A stretch of 64,000 nucleotides of DNA, taken from contig NW_019091411.1 of assembly GCF_001949145.1 (NCBI RefSeq), positions 1,507,563 to 1,571,562 on the forward strand, read 5' to 3'. This stretch comes from Acanthaster planci (taxonomy: Eukaryota > Echinodermata > Asteroidea > Valvatida > Acanthasteridae). Within the stretch, counting starts at the first letter, position 1. Each line of letters begins with the position of its first letter. Under the pieces are notes generated by a model. The model saw nothing but the letters and a program-made list of their open reading frames with translations. It was not told the origin of the DNA and ran no database searches. Shown one piece after another: positions 23,566-38,300 of the stretch. The position numbers and the translations under genes are program-made.

Positions 23566-24699
23566 TGTCAAATAAAATATTCTTTGAATTCACGTAACAA
23601 GTGCATTCTGCAGCAAATTTCTCATGACATCAGTTTCACTTTATGAACCAAGGCCACAAATTATGTAACCAGTGAGATGACATAGTATGAAAGTGATAAG
23701 AAATCTTTGCAATGATTTGAATGATTTTGTTACAAGTTCTTTCAGGTGAGGGAGGATGTAAATGCACAGGTTGCTGAAACAGTCAAATTTTTTTTTTCCT
23801 GTTAAGCAAAGTTGGCTGCTTACAAGATTGTTTTCAAATTGCAAATCGTTTTCTCCCACTTTTGTAGGGAGTTTATTGAATCCACCATGTGCTGGTTAAA
23901 GTTTGCATGTTGAAAGAGATTTCCCCATTTGTTGCTATATTATGAATGGGCAGTGCACATCAACCTGGAAATATCTGAACAAGGAGAGCAGATGGATAGG
24001 AAATATCGCGTTTTCTGCAGGAATGTTGAAGCCTCACTCTTAAGATTTGTGAGTGTCTGGTATAGAGTACCAAAGTGAATACATACGTCAGTTGAGCGTG
24101 TAAAACTAATTAGCTCGAAAACCAACACGTGAACCAATGTGCACCACCATGTTTGTGCCACACTTTCTGGTTCAAAGTGATGTCACGCTTTGGTACTCTT
24201 TAACCCCTACAATTTTTACAATGCCAGAGAAGTATTAAAGAACAGGAATATCACTTGTAGGTAAAAAGGTGTCATTGACAGCCTGTATGTTTGTGTGAGT
24301 GAGTTTTTTTGGTTTTGTTTCAGACTCTATTTTGTTTGTAAAGCTGCGCGGAACCAGTTGCTCACAGTTCTTTTTGTGCTGGTAATCTGCAGATTTTGTG
24401 CCTTGTAAAGTTCATGTAATCGACTTTAGCATGTCCCGGAATCATAGCTTTTCCCCAATTACTTGGTTATTGAGTTTATTAGTTTATCTTTTTGAATTTT
24501 CCTGTTTCGGTTTTTGTTATTTTGTTTTTTGAGTTGGAATCATTTTGTCTGCGTGCAGAATTTTTTCTCACTGTTCTTTTTCACATTTTGACATGGTTTG
24601 TAGTGCGTTAATTAGTTTTTTTTACTGCCTAGCATTTTGATTGGTCACAGTTCTCTCAATATCGCGACAAAGCCATTTTCATTTGTTTAAAAGGGATGC

Positions 24700-25134
24700 C
24701 CAAGTTCATGCGCGTGTGTGCGCGAAGGCCCTGTAAATAGGTAATTTTCGCCAAAGTTCATCTAATTTTCTATCGAAAACAAATTGTGCAAATTACCTTT
24801 CGAACAAAACCGTCTCTTTTCCTGTTACAAAGAAAGGTGTGATTTTAGTAAACCACCTGTATACGTGTACCTGCCTGCGACCATCGCGCGCCCTCTCGGC
24901 GCTCTGCCGTGACGTAACCACCCCTACATTTAATGGAAGGTTCCACAAAAAAGTGCACACACGTACACCAACACCTGCACGCCTAATGTACTCGTACATC
25001 TACACGCACGTCGGACTTCAAAATACATGTACGGTACTGTACTTGCTGCGCTTTCATGTACATGTAGTTTTTCTTACAGACTTCGTTGCCACCCGAAGCT
25101 GACGCGTTGGTTCGAACAGTTGGATTTTCTTCAG
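24700..25134 (+). promoter_or_regulatory. Putative INF2 promoter and noncoding first exon
   Basis: The stretch is richer in CpG than its surroundings (CGCGCGCCCTCTCGGCGC near 24885). It has a CRE/ATF-like site, TGACGTAA, at 24910-24917. It ends at TTCAG followed by GTATGTG, a plausible donor at 25135 for a 5' UTR exon. The transcription start cannot be placed from sequence. Confidence 0.4.
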
Positions 25135-25855
25135 GTATGTGAAAAACGTGAAATAGTACCAAGTTAGAGTATGGTTAGAGCAATGTTTCATTACACAGAT
25201 GTCAGAAACGTGTCTTTTCTCAGCTTGGCTGTGGTTGTACATGCTACTTCTGTCCAGAAAAGAAAAACTTCGAATGTAGACGTCCTCGACTGCAGTGTCT
25301 AAAGTTGTCAAAGTAGGTTAATTACATGATAGCAATGCACTCTGTGAATACACTTGTCAACATGGACCTTTCCGATTCCTCGTTAAGAATAACTTGTATT
25401 GCGCAGGAGGACTGTTTTGTGTACTGTTGATTTTTCACAAATTACCCTGTAGGGTCAACAAAGTTACAGCCTACATTTCCAATTCAAACAGTTACTTTCA
25501 GTTTGTATTTGTTGATGGGGAATAAACCACTGGCTTTCAGCATCTGTGGGAGTTCAAGTTGAAATCTTACTGGCTATTTTAACTCTGCCCCTTGTTCTTT
25601 TCTCTCCCCCCCCTTTCAGTTTAGGGGGAGGGGCTTGCCCCGCCATATAGTCATCCATGTGGGTACATCTAGAGTTGTTGGTGTAGTCATATAGGTAAAT
25701 GCCAATAGCAAATTTGTGTATGCACATTGAGGTACAGTACATTGGAGTTGGGGCACAAAGCAGGATGGAAATACACCATTCAGAAAAAATTTATTACTTC
25801 CACAAACATCTCAATTACTCTCAAGATATAAAAATCCATTAATTTTTCATATCAG
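25135..25855 (+). other. Probable 5' UTR intron of INF2
   Basis: This 721-bp stretch lies between the putative noncoding first exon and TTTTTCATATCAG ending at 25855, a fair acceptor just upstream of the coding start. TGCAG ending at 25860 is an alternative acceptor. Confidence 0.4.
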
Positions 25856-25935
25856 TGCAGATTTTTGGAAGTCATGTGGAAACTGTAACAAGAAGTCAAA
25901 ACCAGAAAAAGAAGTTCCAGTCGGGAACCGCCGCA

Positions 25936-26311
25936 ATGTTCAAGAAGTTTGCCAAGAGAGTTAGTCAGGCTAACAGGCCAAACGAGGACCTTGTGGACTT
26001 TGGGGCCAACCTTGAGAATGCAGAACCCGAGCTCTGCATCCGGCTCCTCCGGCTGCCCACCCTCAACAACTATACCGGCCTGAAGAAGCGCATTGCCAAC
26101 AGCGACAAGGAATGGCTGCAGCGGTTCCTGGAGCTGGACGGCCTGGACGTGCTGCTGGAGTCAGTGGTACGGCTGTCCAGCCGGGGGATGACCATGGCCC
26201 AGGCCTACCTGCAGATTGAGGTGGTGAACTGCATCAAAGCAGTCATGAACTCCAAGGCTGGGCTTGAGTACATCTGTGAGAATGAGGAGTATACTCGCAA
26301 GCTGGCAGAGG
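25936..26311 (+). CDS. INF2: INF2 first coding exon (DID start)
   Basis: Encodes [20 protein letters not shown], then [20 protein letters not shown] and on to [11 protein letters not shown]. Human INF2 has [15 protein letters not shown] at the same place. The donor is GTGAGT at 26312. The reading frame stays open upstream to about 25855 but has no earlier ATG. Confidence 0.93.
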
Positions 26312-29300
26312 GTGAGTTGTAATTTTTAAACAGTTTGTCATTTATAATAACTAGAGCAAAACAGAGGGCCCTCTCCCATATGTCCACTACCCACTCAGAA
26401 TTTGGAGATAATAAAACTGTGACCCGTCTTCCCCTTTTTGTCTGCCATCACGCTGGATGGAGAGTATAGACCTGCTGAAGCATCTGTGTTGACTGTTAAA
26501 AAGGAATTAGAAACAATGCGTAAATTTGAAAATGAAGTAAGTTGGTGGACTCACCACTTACAAGTTGTTCTGTGTCTCAACAAGAAGCCATTTTGCCCTT
26601 TCTGTCAAGTCCTTTCAAATAAACCATCTTTCATTTAGAGTTGACATCCAGCCCATTAATCCCAGTACAGTGTTATAGGCAAGGCCATCACAAGGCGAGA
26701 CACCAGACCATTCTTGAGAACAGCCACAGCGATAAAGGAATTCTTTTGTTGCAATTCACTTAAAGCTTTTGACCTGAATTCAGACTGGAGGTCTCTTGTT
26801 GGTCACAGATATAAATGTAATCTTCATTGCCATTTTCATGGCCATTCAACTGAATATAATACAAAAAGCATGCCCACAGGATTCAGTGGCTTTCAGCACA
26901 CCAGACGCCCCAAAAATCTTTAATTCTGTTACACTATGAAGCTACACTTTTGGAAAAGAATTTCAAATATTTAAAAGTCACCCTCACTTTGAATCTGATG
27001 TGTCAAAGTTCTGGATACCGTATTGTGTTTTACATAAATAACACCAGTTTGAGAAAGACCCTTGTGGTGTTTTGATTAGTTGCATTATGTACTGGTACAT
27101 TTTGTATTTTTGACTGACCTGATAAGTGATATGTATGATGTTACACAACTACAGTCATAACTGTTTGTTAGTTATGAGGGCCACATGTGTTGTACAGTAC
27201 ACGCACATCGTAATTTTACTGGGACCAGTAAAGTTGCAAGGATGTGCAGAAGACCCTACGACTCAGTCCAAGTCTTCCCAACAATAAAATCTTTCCAGAA
27301 ACAGTCCCAGCCATGGCATCCATACACTCAGGTGTGATCCTGAACAATGCTGTCAGGTTGCTAAATACCTTAGCTACATGTAGTTTGCCATGCATCTATT
27401 CTTTACAATGTTAACTTTGCATAAGCTGTGGACAACTGCTTTGAAGTTAAGTTTAGACAGAATGGTACAGAGTTCAGTTTATTACTTAATAGTGTTTGCA
27501 AAATCACCAAAATGACTAGAGACCCAACCCTTAACAGGTTGCTGGCCAACCAAGTTTTGAAGATAACTTTTTGACTAGGCCCAACCATCTAACAGTGTAG
27601 TTTGGTGAACACTGGTGTTTGATTAACTAGGGGGATTGATAAGGAATAAAATAAAGGGCTGTTTTAGGGCACTTAGGCAGCCTAGTTACTCATTCTCGAG
27701 TTGTGAAGGTGGATGATCCTTTTTAAATGGTAGAAATGACACAATTTTTTTCTCCTTGTTTTGGTTTCTTTGCTTTTATTTTTAGCTGAATGACCTCTGA
27801 ATGTTTGATTGTCAGTCAACCATCCTTTTATGTACATATAGGCTTTTAGCCTCAGTTGTCATCCGTAGATGGGCCAACATACTGGCACAGCTACTGTTTG
27901 AAGTGAACCCAAATGAAGAAGTGACCTTGTTTATTTTATGTTGGAACTATCATCTTATTCATTCCCAAGGAACCAGGCAATGATACATTTTGGACTTACT
28001 AATTGAATTGATCCACAGAATCAAGTTGTATATTTTGGCCTGGTGTCATCAGACACTGATTAATTTGTTTCCAGCACTGTAGTTGAGTCTTAAAAGGGAG
28101 ACTTGTTGATGGATTGAAAGCCTTTCACACTTTAACTGTCAGTCACTGCTCTGTTTTTTTTGGGGGGGAAGTGTTTTATTGTAATTTCCTTTGTACATTT
28201 CTTGAACTAAATATTATGATGTGACTGGCTGTTTCTACATTGACAAATAAAAAAGATCCTTTTTTTTCTTGTACGGTTTTCCTAACAGTTACAATTTTAG
28301 CATTTTCAAGCATCCTTTTTTTGGTCCACATAAACAAAACACACATTTTCCACTCTGTCTACTCACCATACTGGTACCTCAAGGAATTTTTTAAAAAGAA
28401 TTGTGGACTACTGTACACGTACATGCCCATGACTGTATTTGTTGTATTGGACGATCTTTCACTCGCCCCTTTTTGTGGAAATAAACTTGATCTTATACCC
28501 CTTGGGGTGTCCTTGGTTTTGTTTCACCCTGAAGCCTGCTGTTCTACATGATGATCAGTTACCAAGTTTGGCTGGTATGATATCACTTACTTGGGCAGTG
28601 TTCTGACAGAGAAATTCAGTCCTGCCATCCTGTGGCCCACAAACTTGGTCTAATATCAATATCCTGGTATACTACTGTGAGTTCCTATCATAAGTCCAAA
28701 GTCACAAACCCGAGCCCATGAAAAATAAATAAGTGGGCAGTGGCAGAACACCCTTGAACAAGAAACATCAGGAAGTTGGTTCTGTGCCTGTTGTCAGGGT
28801 TGGAATAACATTCAAGGTTACGATGCACATAGGCCTACAGTGTATTTTAATTATTATAGTGTGTAGGTGTACATTACAGTACACGACCTTGAGACTACAT
28901 GCTGTAAAAACTGAAGTGGAACATTCTGTTGAAAGCAATGTCAATTGTGTTTCAAGTTTGCCAAAAAGTAATGCTGGTGTGTATCCTTTTGACTGTGTCA
29001 CGGCATTAAAGATACAATCGTCTGGATGAGTAGGGAAGACTTCCCCGTCTGGTTTATTTGATGACAAATAGAGGATGCTACTAACCTTCCTACACCGGCA
29101 AACCTGGAGGTGGAAGTATGTATAACCATGGAAGCGTTGGAGTAGGATGTGGGTTTGGGTTTAACAGAAGTTCACCATTTGGCGTAGATGTTAAGCCATC
29201 AAGGACTGTGTGTAAACACTAAGCTCTCTCCTTATTTTTCATTGATCAATTTAGCGGCTGTTATTGTTTTGTGGGGGAGGCACAAAATGGTTGACAACCT

Positions 29301-32300
29301 CCACTATGTTCCCATTTCCCTAAAAACATTTTTTTATGGAACAAATTTGTAAGTGAATGTAGGGTGGAAAAAGAATATTTTGAAATATAAACACAGAAAA
29401 CAGCATTAATGTCTTTCATTTGTTTCATATGTTTTCCATATATCTCTTTTTGGCATTGTAAGTGATTGTTAACTGTAACAAGTTGCAGAAAAATTTCATG
29501 TACTCAAACCTGAGAGTTAAGTTCTTGTCCTTTTCAAGAGAAGTTTTATTTGGTCTCAGTACTGATTGAACAGTGGCACATGATTTTGTCAGGCTAGCGT
29601 ATCTCTCCATGGTCACACAAACATGCACACACGTCACAAAATTGAGGGTCACAGCCTCTGTCAACCCAACAGGAAATATATATCTAAAACACAAAGCTAA
29701 GGTTAGGCTATGTGCATATCTATTTGTGAAAGCTAAGTATTGTGGGTGGCCTTTCTGAACCAAGGAGTGCAATTTGCTTTGTGAAATGGCAGAATTCCAA
29801 TTGTTTATTGTAGAGTTACAAATAATGTATCACAAAACTGAAGAAAAAAAAAGAACACTTCTTAAGTTGTTATGTGTAGTCTAAATGCTGCCCCTACCAC
29901 AAAATATGTCCACATGTATTTGATGTATCTTCATTTATGCACATAAAGGGCAAAGGTTTTACTTTTTTGAGGTTCTTTGCACGTACATGTAAGTTTCTGT
30001 GTTTTTATTTAGTGTTTACAATTACACATATTCATGTTGGTTGTACTAAACCTTTTTTAAGGATTCTAATTTTTCAATCCTTTTTTTCCTAGACTTTTTA
30101 ATTTAAATTCATTCATTAGTTCAGATGGGATTCACAGTCAGTATTACCTGTGGAGACATTTTCCTCATTTGTTAAGAATTGTTGATTACATTGAATGGCT
30201 GGCTGTAAGTCATTCTGTCCTTGTTAGATGTAGCTGGCATTCAGACATGTAGTCATCAACAAGTTCTACACTAAAAATTCTGTTAATGGAAACTTGATCA
30301 ACGTGAAACATCATGACATACTGTCTGGGAATTCCAGCCACTCTGCTAACTTGACGCGGTGAACAAATGCACAACATCTATCATAGGGCAACATACTGTG
30401 CTGTCTCCCTCATAAGGATTGGGCTTGATTCTTCAGCAGAGGTGAAGTTCTGTTGGACTAGGAGGCTTAGATGGTTTCATCAATTACCACAAGTGTAAAT
30501 CCCTCTGTGTTATGCTATTGGAACATAAGAAGTGACTTTTGTATTATGTTTTGCCAAGTATCAAAACAAAATGTTTTCCCCAAAATATTTTGGTACCTGA
30601 ATTAAAGTGCCCTATCAATCAAACAGGAGACATTAACCCATATCCTGCATCATCCTTTGAAATCCACCCAGGAGTTAGGGAGGATTGCCTGGATTTGGGA
30701 AGGTAGAACCCAGCTTTTTACATGGATCTTGATGCAGAATTTATGACTTTAAATAGTTACATGTACATTGCGGATATGGGTTGATTAATCAAAGAATGTT
30801 CCCGGCAAATCTACATGTGCCTATGGAACGGTACAGTAAAAACAATAACTGAGCTAATAACGAAACTGCAGATACATGTACATGTATATCTTATATTAGC
30901 GAGACAGTCATTGTAATACAATATTCTGACTTTGTTGGTGTAAGTACAGGGTGCAGTCTGGCTAATGTTAATAGTAACTACATGTAAATGAAAATTACAC
31001 ACGGCTACTGTACAAATGAAGCTACTTGGAGCAGTAGAAATGTGATTGCTGTGGATTTGTTTATTGGATAAAATTACACCATTTGTTTTAAAATGTTTGA
31101 ATGCCCTTGCTGGTGGACAAGTTATAAATGGCCAAAATAGTGTTAGAGTGGTGTGTGTGTTTTTCTGAATGTCATTCCAATGTTCCTCTTAATATCTCCT
31201 CATCCTTCTCATCAAGGTGGTTCTCCAATTACTCATCTTTTGAAATAGAACTTTATTCTGTCAACAAACAGGTGAGAGCAATACATACGGTACATGTACG
31301 TGTAGTTAATGGAGCCTGGCTTAAAATCCATTTGCCTTGACCTGTTTGACAATTTCATTGATTTGAAGAAGCAAAATGAAGTGGTAATCAAGGAGAGAAA
31401 TTTAATAAGCCAAAATGAGTCGGTAAGAGGATCGCTTTTAGTCACATTGTAGATTTGAAGGATGGTCAGGCATATACAGAATTTTAAACTACATGTATAT
31501 TTTTACATTTTAAGCATGTCTGCCTGCACAATTGTTTCATATTTCAAGGCATGTATTTTTAAGAACAAAGAAGCATTTGATTGAAACAAAAAAGCAAATA
31601 TTAAAATACTCTCCAACCCAGTGCCTTTACATAATTTTTGCCTAATACTTGATGTCTGTCCAGGCTGTATATCTGAACATTGCCAACCTATTATTTCTGA
31701 AATGTTGTGCTTTCACACTAATGACAAAATGTCTGCGCTCATTAAAATGGCATTTGGATTCAAAACTCTGCTACATGTAACTGTGACTTGAAACATTGTA
31801 CATGCATCACTTTTCTTTGGAGTAAATTGAATGCATTGATAGATAAATGTGTACATTCTTACAACAGTCTTGAATAGGACAGCGCTGTTTCAGATGATAA
31901 TTTTGATTAGAAGAGATATTTGCTTGGATTGGAACCTGTCATAAAACCTGTGTGTTTTATTTGGATTGGTTGGTCCGTTGTTGATGCTCTTCCACGGCTG
32001 ACAGATTACAAGATGTCAGGTTCAGAACGTAGTCGCACCTGCATAATTCGTTCAGTTATTACAGATCAAAGCTGCAACGGTAGTAATTTCCAGACCATTA
32101 AACTCCACCAATGAGATCTTTCACAGCACCGTGAAAGACAGGACATGGAATCTGCTTTTAGCATCTCCAGCCCTGGCCATCACCAAGGTACAGATATAAT
32201 TGTCATCAATTAATATGAAATGTTTCAGTCTGAAAGGCAGTGCTGTATACCCGTGTGATATTTCATTTAAAAATACAGGCTTATGGACATCTGCGACAGT

Positions 32301-35300
32301 CTTTCACTCACTTTGACATTATTTGTATAACCTAGAATTATGAATGACATTTTCGTCCTGACTGACTTACTTGATATTAATACATTTTAAGTTATACATG
32401 TGTGGGTATGGAATGTAATGACTTAACGGGCAGTATCATGTTGCTGCATAAAAATTGGTACTTATCAGTCTTCCTATTTATCACAGTTCTATGCATATGA
32501 TTCTTTTGAGGTAATGCTAATTTGCTGCATACAATAAGTGCTTTGGGCAAATTTCTCTTGTGCATTCCAGTTTTTGATATCATCTACAGGTACTTAAAAG
32601 CATCGGAAATGTGAAATTAAACTTTGATCCGAGCAGCTGTTCAATTTCCGGTTGTTTCGTTGTATTTTGTTGTTAAATATTGAACTAGATATATTTGTGG
32701 GTATCTGCACATTTATCCAACTTTGGTGTATGTGAATAAACATACATAGCCTAGAAGTGGCAGCTTGAACAGGTTTATCTTTGTGTAGGCCTATGTAAAA
32801 TCATAAATTTTCTATCATGAGAACTACGCATCCAAATACAATGTAAATCTGTCCGTGGAAGTTCTAACTGACATACGTGGTACGTACCTACTTTTTTGGT
32901 GCCATTTTTTACTACAAATTCTTACGAACTATCCTATATAAGGGCATGCATGTACTTTTATCAGTGAACCCAGTGATCACTGTTCACTGAATTACATTTG
33001 GATTTGAATTCCTCCGGAGTTTGAATAGGGATAACAACCGGTACCCATGCAAATGCAGTTATATGTTACTTATGTAGTTGTCATTTGAACCCTTTCATGT
33101 TCATATCCACAGAACTTGAATGTGCATGGTTGTATTTCAGAGGGAGGTTGTAAGTAACAAAGTTGAAGGATGGCATTTCACGTATAGTTTTGGGAGAGTC
33201 ATCAAAAATGTATGATGAGAATGAAACATTTATTTCAATGCTGTCATTCTTTACAATGTAACCAAAGACGTTCACATTATTTAAGTACTGAATATATCTG
33301 GCCATTAAATTGAGTAACGTTATAAAATTTATACATTTGATAACTTAGATGACAACATTTGGGTTTAAGGTTAAGCAGGAACGCCTTTATTCCCCAATCT
33401 ATAGACATACAACCATACAATCTAACATAGGACAGGCAAATGATGAACAAGACAAAACAAACAAGTGTGAAACAACACCGCATCAATAGAGCACAAATAA
33501 GTACGGTTTTCAACCCGGAAATAAGCAAGGGTGCATCTACTGGTAGAGCCAATTTTTTGGGAGCCAAAATTGTGGGTTTTCTGGGGGAGGTTCAAAATAC
33601 TTGGAAAATTTTATGTAACTTTCTATGGGTGGGGGGGTTACAAGCTTTGCAAAGGAAGGGCAGTGTTCGCGAGTTCCCATAAGTCACCTTTCTCGCACTA
33701 TACTGGGTGGGCATTGCCTCCATCTCTTCCCCCCCCCACCAAAACCACCAACGGAAACATAGTCTTATTGACATCGCCATTGAACAGTATGTGTACATCC
33801 ATAACAGCTCGATCACTTGGTACTTCAGATATTCTTTAAAATTACTTGGGGAAAACATCCCACAAAGCTACAGGATAAGGATGTTTTTCTGAAATACAGT
33901 GTTTCCATATTAATCGCACTTATCAAAAATAAATTTATCACGGTGTAGATTGTGTTTTTGATTTGCAAAAAAAGGTTATCATGTAGGTGAATTTCTTTGA
34001 AATTCCTATCTGCCATATCCACGACAACAATCATCTGATCTCTTTCAGAGAAAACAAATTGATACAGGTGTAACTGACAGGGCATCCAGAGGTACATGTG
34101 CATGTAGGACTCCAAAGTGATCCTGCTGAGTTGCCGTGTGTTAAGAAGTTTTTCTTGCGAACATTGATAAGCTATTGTACATTGGATCTGTGATATAATT
34201 TCAAAAACAATGAGTAGTTCAAGGTATACAGTGAGAGCGTTGACCTTATCGGCTTTCCTGTGACTCAGGCAGAAACCAGTAGTTTGGGGGGAAAAGCTAT
34301 GTGGCTTTAAGCAAATAAATTAGTCAGGAATAGTCTGCTGGGATGGTTTTTGATTTCTCTTGGATTCAGTAAGGATGTGGGGTTCAGGTATAGCAGAAGC
34401 AAGGCCTAGCCTTTATGTGCAGAAAGTACTAGTAGAAAAGACGTGGGCCCCTTAGTTCCTGTTGTAACCTGCTGTAATGCAGCAAGGCTGATGAAAAGTT
34501 TGGGGAGTGTTCTGCAACAAAGGGGAAGTACACAATACACTATAGCCCTGTGGATAAAGCCACATTATGCCTGTCGAAATCTTTTGAGGGATTCTGTGTA
34601 GTGCAAATAATGGGAAGGACTGAATGGGATTGCCAAACCAGGGTCGCAAGCCAGTGTCTAGACATTGACCACCACATGTCTTTTGGTGATTGATATTTGT
34701 TTATAACTTGCTTCAGTGTTAAACTAAATTGTTAAATTGTCACTTTAGTTATTTACATAGAACCGTCAAAATATGCAGAGAATAGACTCTTTTTAGATTT
34801 ACTGATATGATGCTATACAGCTAGAACTAAATCAAGGAAATCTATAACCAAAATTTTTCACATTGCTGCATTCAAAGTACTTCCAGTTCAGTGTAGACCT
34901 GTTTAAAAATGGATCTTTGTAACCCTATAAATGCACTAGATTTCTGATGGACCATGGAGAAGTTTATTGACAGGAGGGGGAAATCATAAGGATTTTGATT
35001 TCAATAATGTCTGCCCAGGTCAAGATGACCAAGTATCCATACTGTTATACATTGGATCATTTACAAGGGTGTATTCTTTGCCCTTAATATGTGGACAAAT
35101 GACACAAAGAACCAGGCTGCTTTGTTAGTGTCCCTCGTTGTCAGAAGCTTGCCTATACCAACTCTGACATAGAATTCCGTTGTCCATTTTGCAATCAGTC
35201 AGTGTCTATTCACTATAGTTACATGGTGAAGTCATCCACTAGACCATGACTGTTGGGTTCATCTGGTCCCAGCAGTAAAACGGTGCCCCCCCAACAGACT

Positions 35301-38300
35301 GCAGTTTTAGTGCAGGCCAGCTGAAAATGGACTTCCCATAGTTCGGGGTTTGGGGTTTTGGGTAAAAAAAGAAGACTCGCGGTAATTTCCAACCCTCTGC
35401 ACCACTGAAGTACATTGTTTGCTCGGTCAAACATAGTAGTGGGCACCTGCATTTGTGAGGTTCCCTGGGCACCTGTTGTTTCTCCGCTTTTAATATTGGT
35501 TGAGATGGCATAATGTCATTTCAACCTACATGTAGGCCTAGGCCTGAAGTGTTACGTACCATGTTGTAATAACATTGTGTGCCTACTAGGCTGCCTTCAG
35601 AATAAAGTAATGTGGAGATGGTCTATGTGTGTACTACAACAGAAAACATCAAATGCAAAAATGTAACTTAATCTGTTTTCATCCTTGAAAGGATGTACAT
35701 GTACACGTATTTAAATAATCTGAATAGCATCAATTTTAGTGATTTAATGCAGTTTCTTCCACATACTTCCCATATATTTGATGTTCAGAATTTATGCCTT
35801 TTGGGAAAAACAAATTACTCGTTTTGTTAACTATTCAGTGCTGAAAAGCCATCAGGTACCTGCTGTATATAGAGCTTGAAACTACCAGTATATGTGGATA
35901 GCTTTTATTGCAACCCATTTTCCAGTGTTCATAGAGTTCAAAAGCTTGTTTTTTATCAATCCACGTTGTAAAACATGTAATTGTGTGGGTTAAAGAGACC
36001 AGAATTTACAAGCCACTAAAATTCCAAATCAAGGATTGTACATGAAGCAATACCAGCAGTGTCCTTTTTTCTCTTTCTCTTTCATTTTTTGGGCTTCACT
36101 TATTTTTATTTACTTTCAGCAGTGAACGCTTTTGTCACACTTGTAGGTGTGGATGCGTCCGCGGGTCTGGAAGGTTCACATCTGTTTATTAGCGTCAACC
36201 ATGACCATTTTCTGACCTTTGTACATAAAACCCAAATTGTTATAATGGAACGTTTAGTAGGTTTGAAGAAAAAAGTGGTGTCCATGCTGCACAATTGTTA
36301 AATGTATTTGATACAAATTATAAATGCCATGAAATACAAGAAAGATGTGAGAAATATGACTTGTGAAGAACGGAAAGGCCTACTGGTACAATGTTGTAGA
36401 AATCCTCAGTTTTAAAGTTTGTGGCATTCTCGAGAAAACCTGCCGCAAGATGAATCCAGACACTTTAGTTTAGACTAACAACTTCTATTCTCATTATGTT
36501 GGTTCAGGGTCTGAGTTTTACTCAAAGGGTGTTTTTTCCCAGCATATTATGTGTACTGCCAAATGTGGTGTAGTTATTTTCCTGGTTTTGATTTCTGAAG
36601 TAGTCTAGTTGCATTTCAGGTATATGCAATACAAAGAGGGGCAGCAGTCTGCTTCACTTTCCTTTGACATGTTGCAATCAAAATCATTCAGAAGAGTTTT
36701 GTTACTGTTTAAAGGAACCAGGAGAAAAAGTCTGGGAGGATTTTTTTTTTTTTTACTTTCTAGACAAAAATTTGAACGTTGTTTTCTGTTGACTGCCTTG
36801 CTCTACAGTGTTACCGATAATCCTAGAATTAAATTTGAGTTAAATTTCCCTGGGGCAGTTTGGTAACATGAAAAAAATACTTGATTGTTACCACAAGGCC
36901 CTACTTGCTGGTGAAGGTTCACTCAAGTACATTTATACGAGATCTTTTCAGGGAAAAAGAGCAGATAACAATTGGTGTAGAATTGCAATGCAGAAATGCT
37001 GACAAAATCAGCCACAACCATACTGTGTGTCCTTTATTTTAAAAAGGATATGTTAAACTTAGATTAACATCAGTACTGGTCTCTTTTAACATAAGGGTTG
37101 GGCAAGGGAGACGTGTACATACATGTTTACATAAAGCTAAGATGCTGGTATGATATATCTTCACCGACTCAGTTTGAACCAAAATAGTGTCTGGATACAA
37201 TTTCAAAATGGACCATCTGCTTTCGAATTTTGGGGGCATTGCAGTCCCTCACATGTCACCAGATGTTATACTTGTATTATAATAATGCCATGTGGCTAAT
37301 ATCCTGCTCATGTTGGCTTGCATAGCTCATGTTGTGTATGTTTACAAGAAAATATAAGCCAAACTCATCCTTTGGATTATCACTGTAAACTGTGAAGGCA
37401 CAACAGCTGAACAGCTCGCTTTATTTGGATGAGCTTGTCACTCCCCTACCTACCCAGGTCAGTTCACAACTCACATGATTGGATTACAGGATCATCACAC
37501 CTAACCCATTGCACATGGATATTATAAATCAGTCACTGCAGAGTATAACTGGATTATCAAATGGTTTAGGACAGCTTACCCTGGGCAAATAAATAGGCCA
37601 AATTGGGAGAAGTGACAGTTATATGATAAGGATGAAATTAGGGTTTGGTGAGTGAAACTGCCATGGCCATGATTGGCTCAGTGGTGTGGACACAAAACAT
37701 TGACAGTGTTCCATGTGTACTCGGAGTTAAGGTTTACATGCACAGGTGCAGAACTGAATTTCAAATTTAGAAAGCTGCTTGATTGTACTGGATGCTTTAC
37801 AGGAAAGTAAATTTGCCTAAAAAAGAAAGGCATACATGAAGTTAAAAAGGTGGATACAGTGGTTTTTGTGAGTTTGCAGCCAGTGGCGTATCCAGGCTTT
37901 GGGTCCAGGAAGGGTAAAAATGGACATTTTTCAAAAACTTGCTGTCCACATTTTTCATCCTTAACCCTAACCCTCCTCAATCCTTCACCTGTTGGAGGAT
38001 TGAGGAGGGTTAGGGTAGAACCCTAATCAATCTCCCCCCATGAGGTACATGTAGTAGGACCACATCCTCAATACTGGCACTTGCAATTCCTTTTTTAAAA
38101 ATTGCCAAATTTTTGTGTGTAGGGAAGGCAACTTTCCCCGTCCCCCTCCCCAATTGGATATGCCACCGTTTGCAGCATCCTCTACTCTCTGCCCCTACCA
38201 GGCTCCAGAAACTGAATGTTACATGGTGACATTCTGATCATGAGCTGCCAAGTAAAACATACATGTACATTCACAAGTAGCATTCAGAGAGATTTTGTTT

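Larger units (their letters stand above)
18673..24700. other. PGM2 3' UTR and intergenic DNA
   Basis: There is no coding region here. The 3' UTR end is uncertain. AATAAA at 22274-22279 is one candidate poly(A) signal and ATTAAA near 21604, followed by GT-rich sequence, is another. The region is rich in MITE-like elements, listed separately. Confidence 0.6.
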
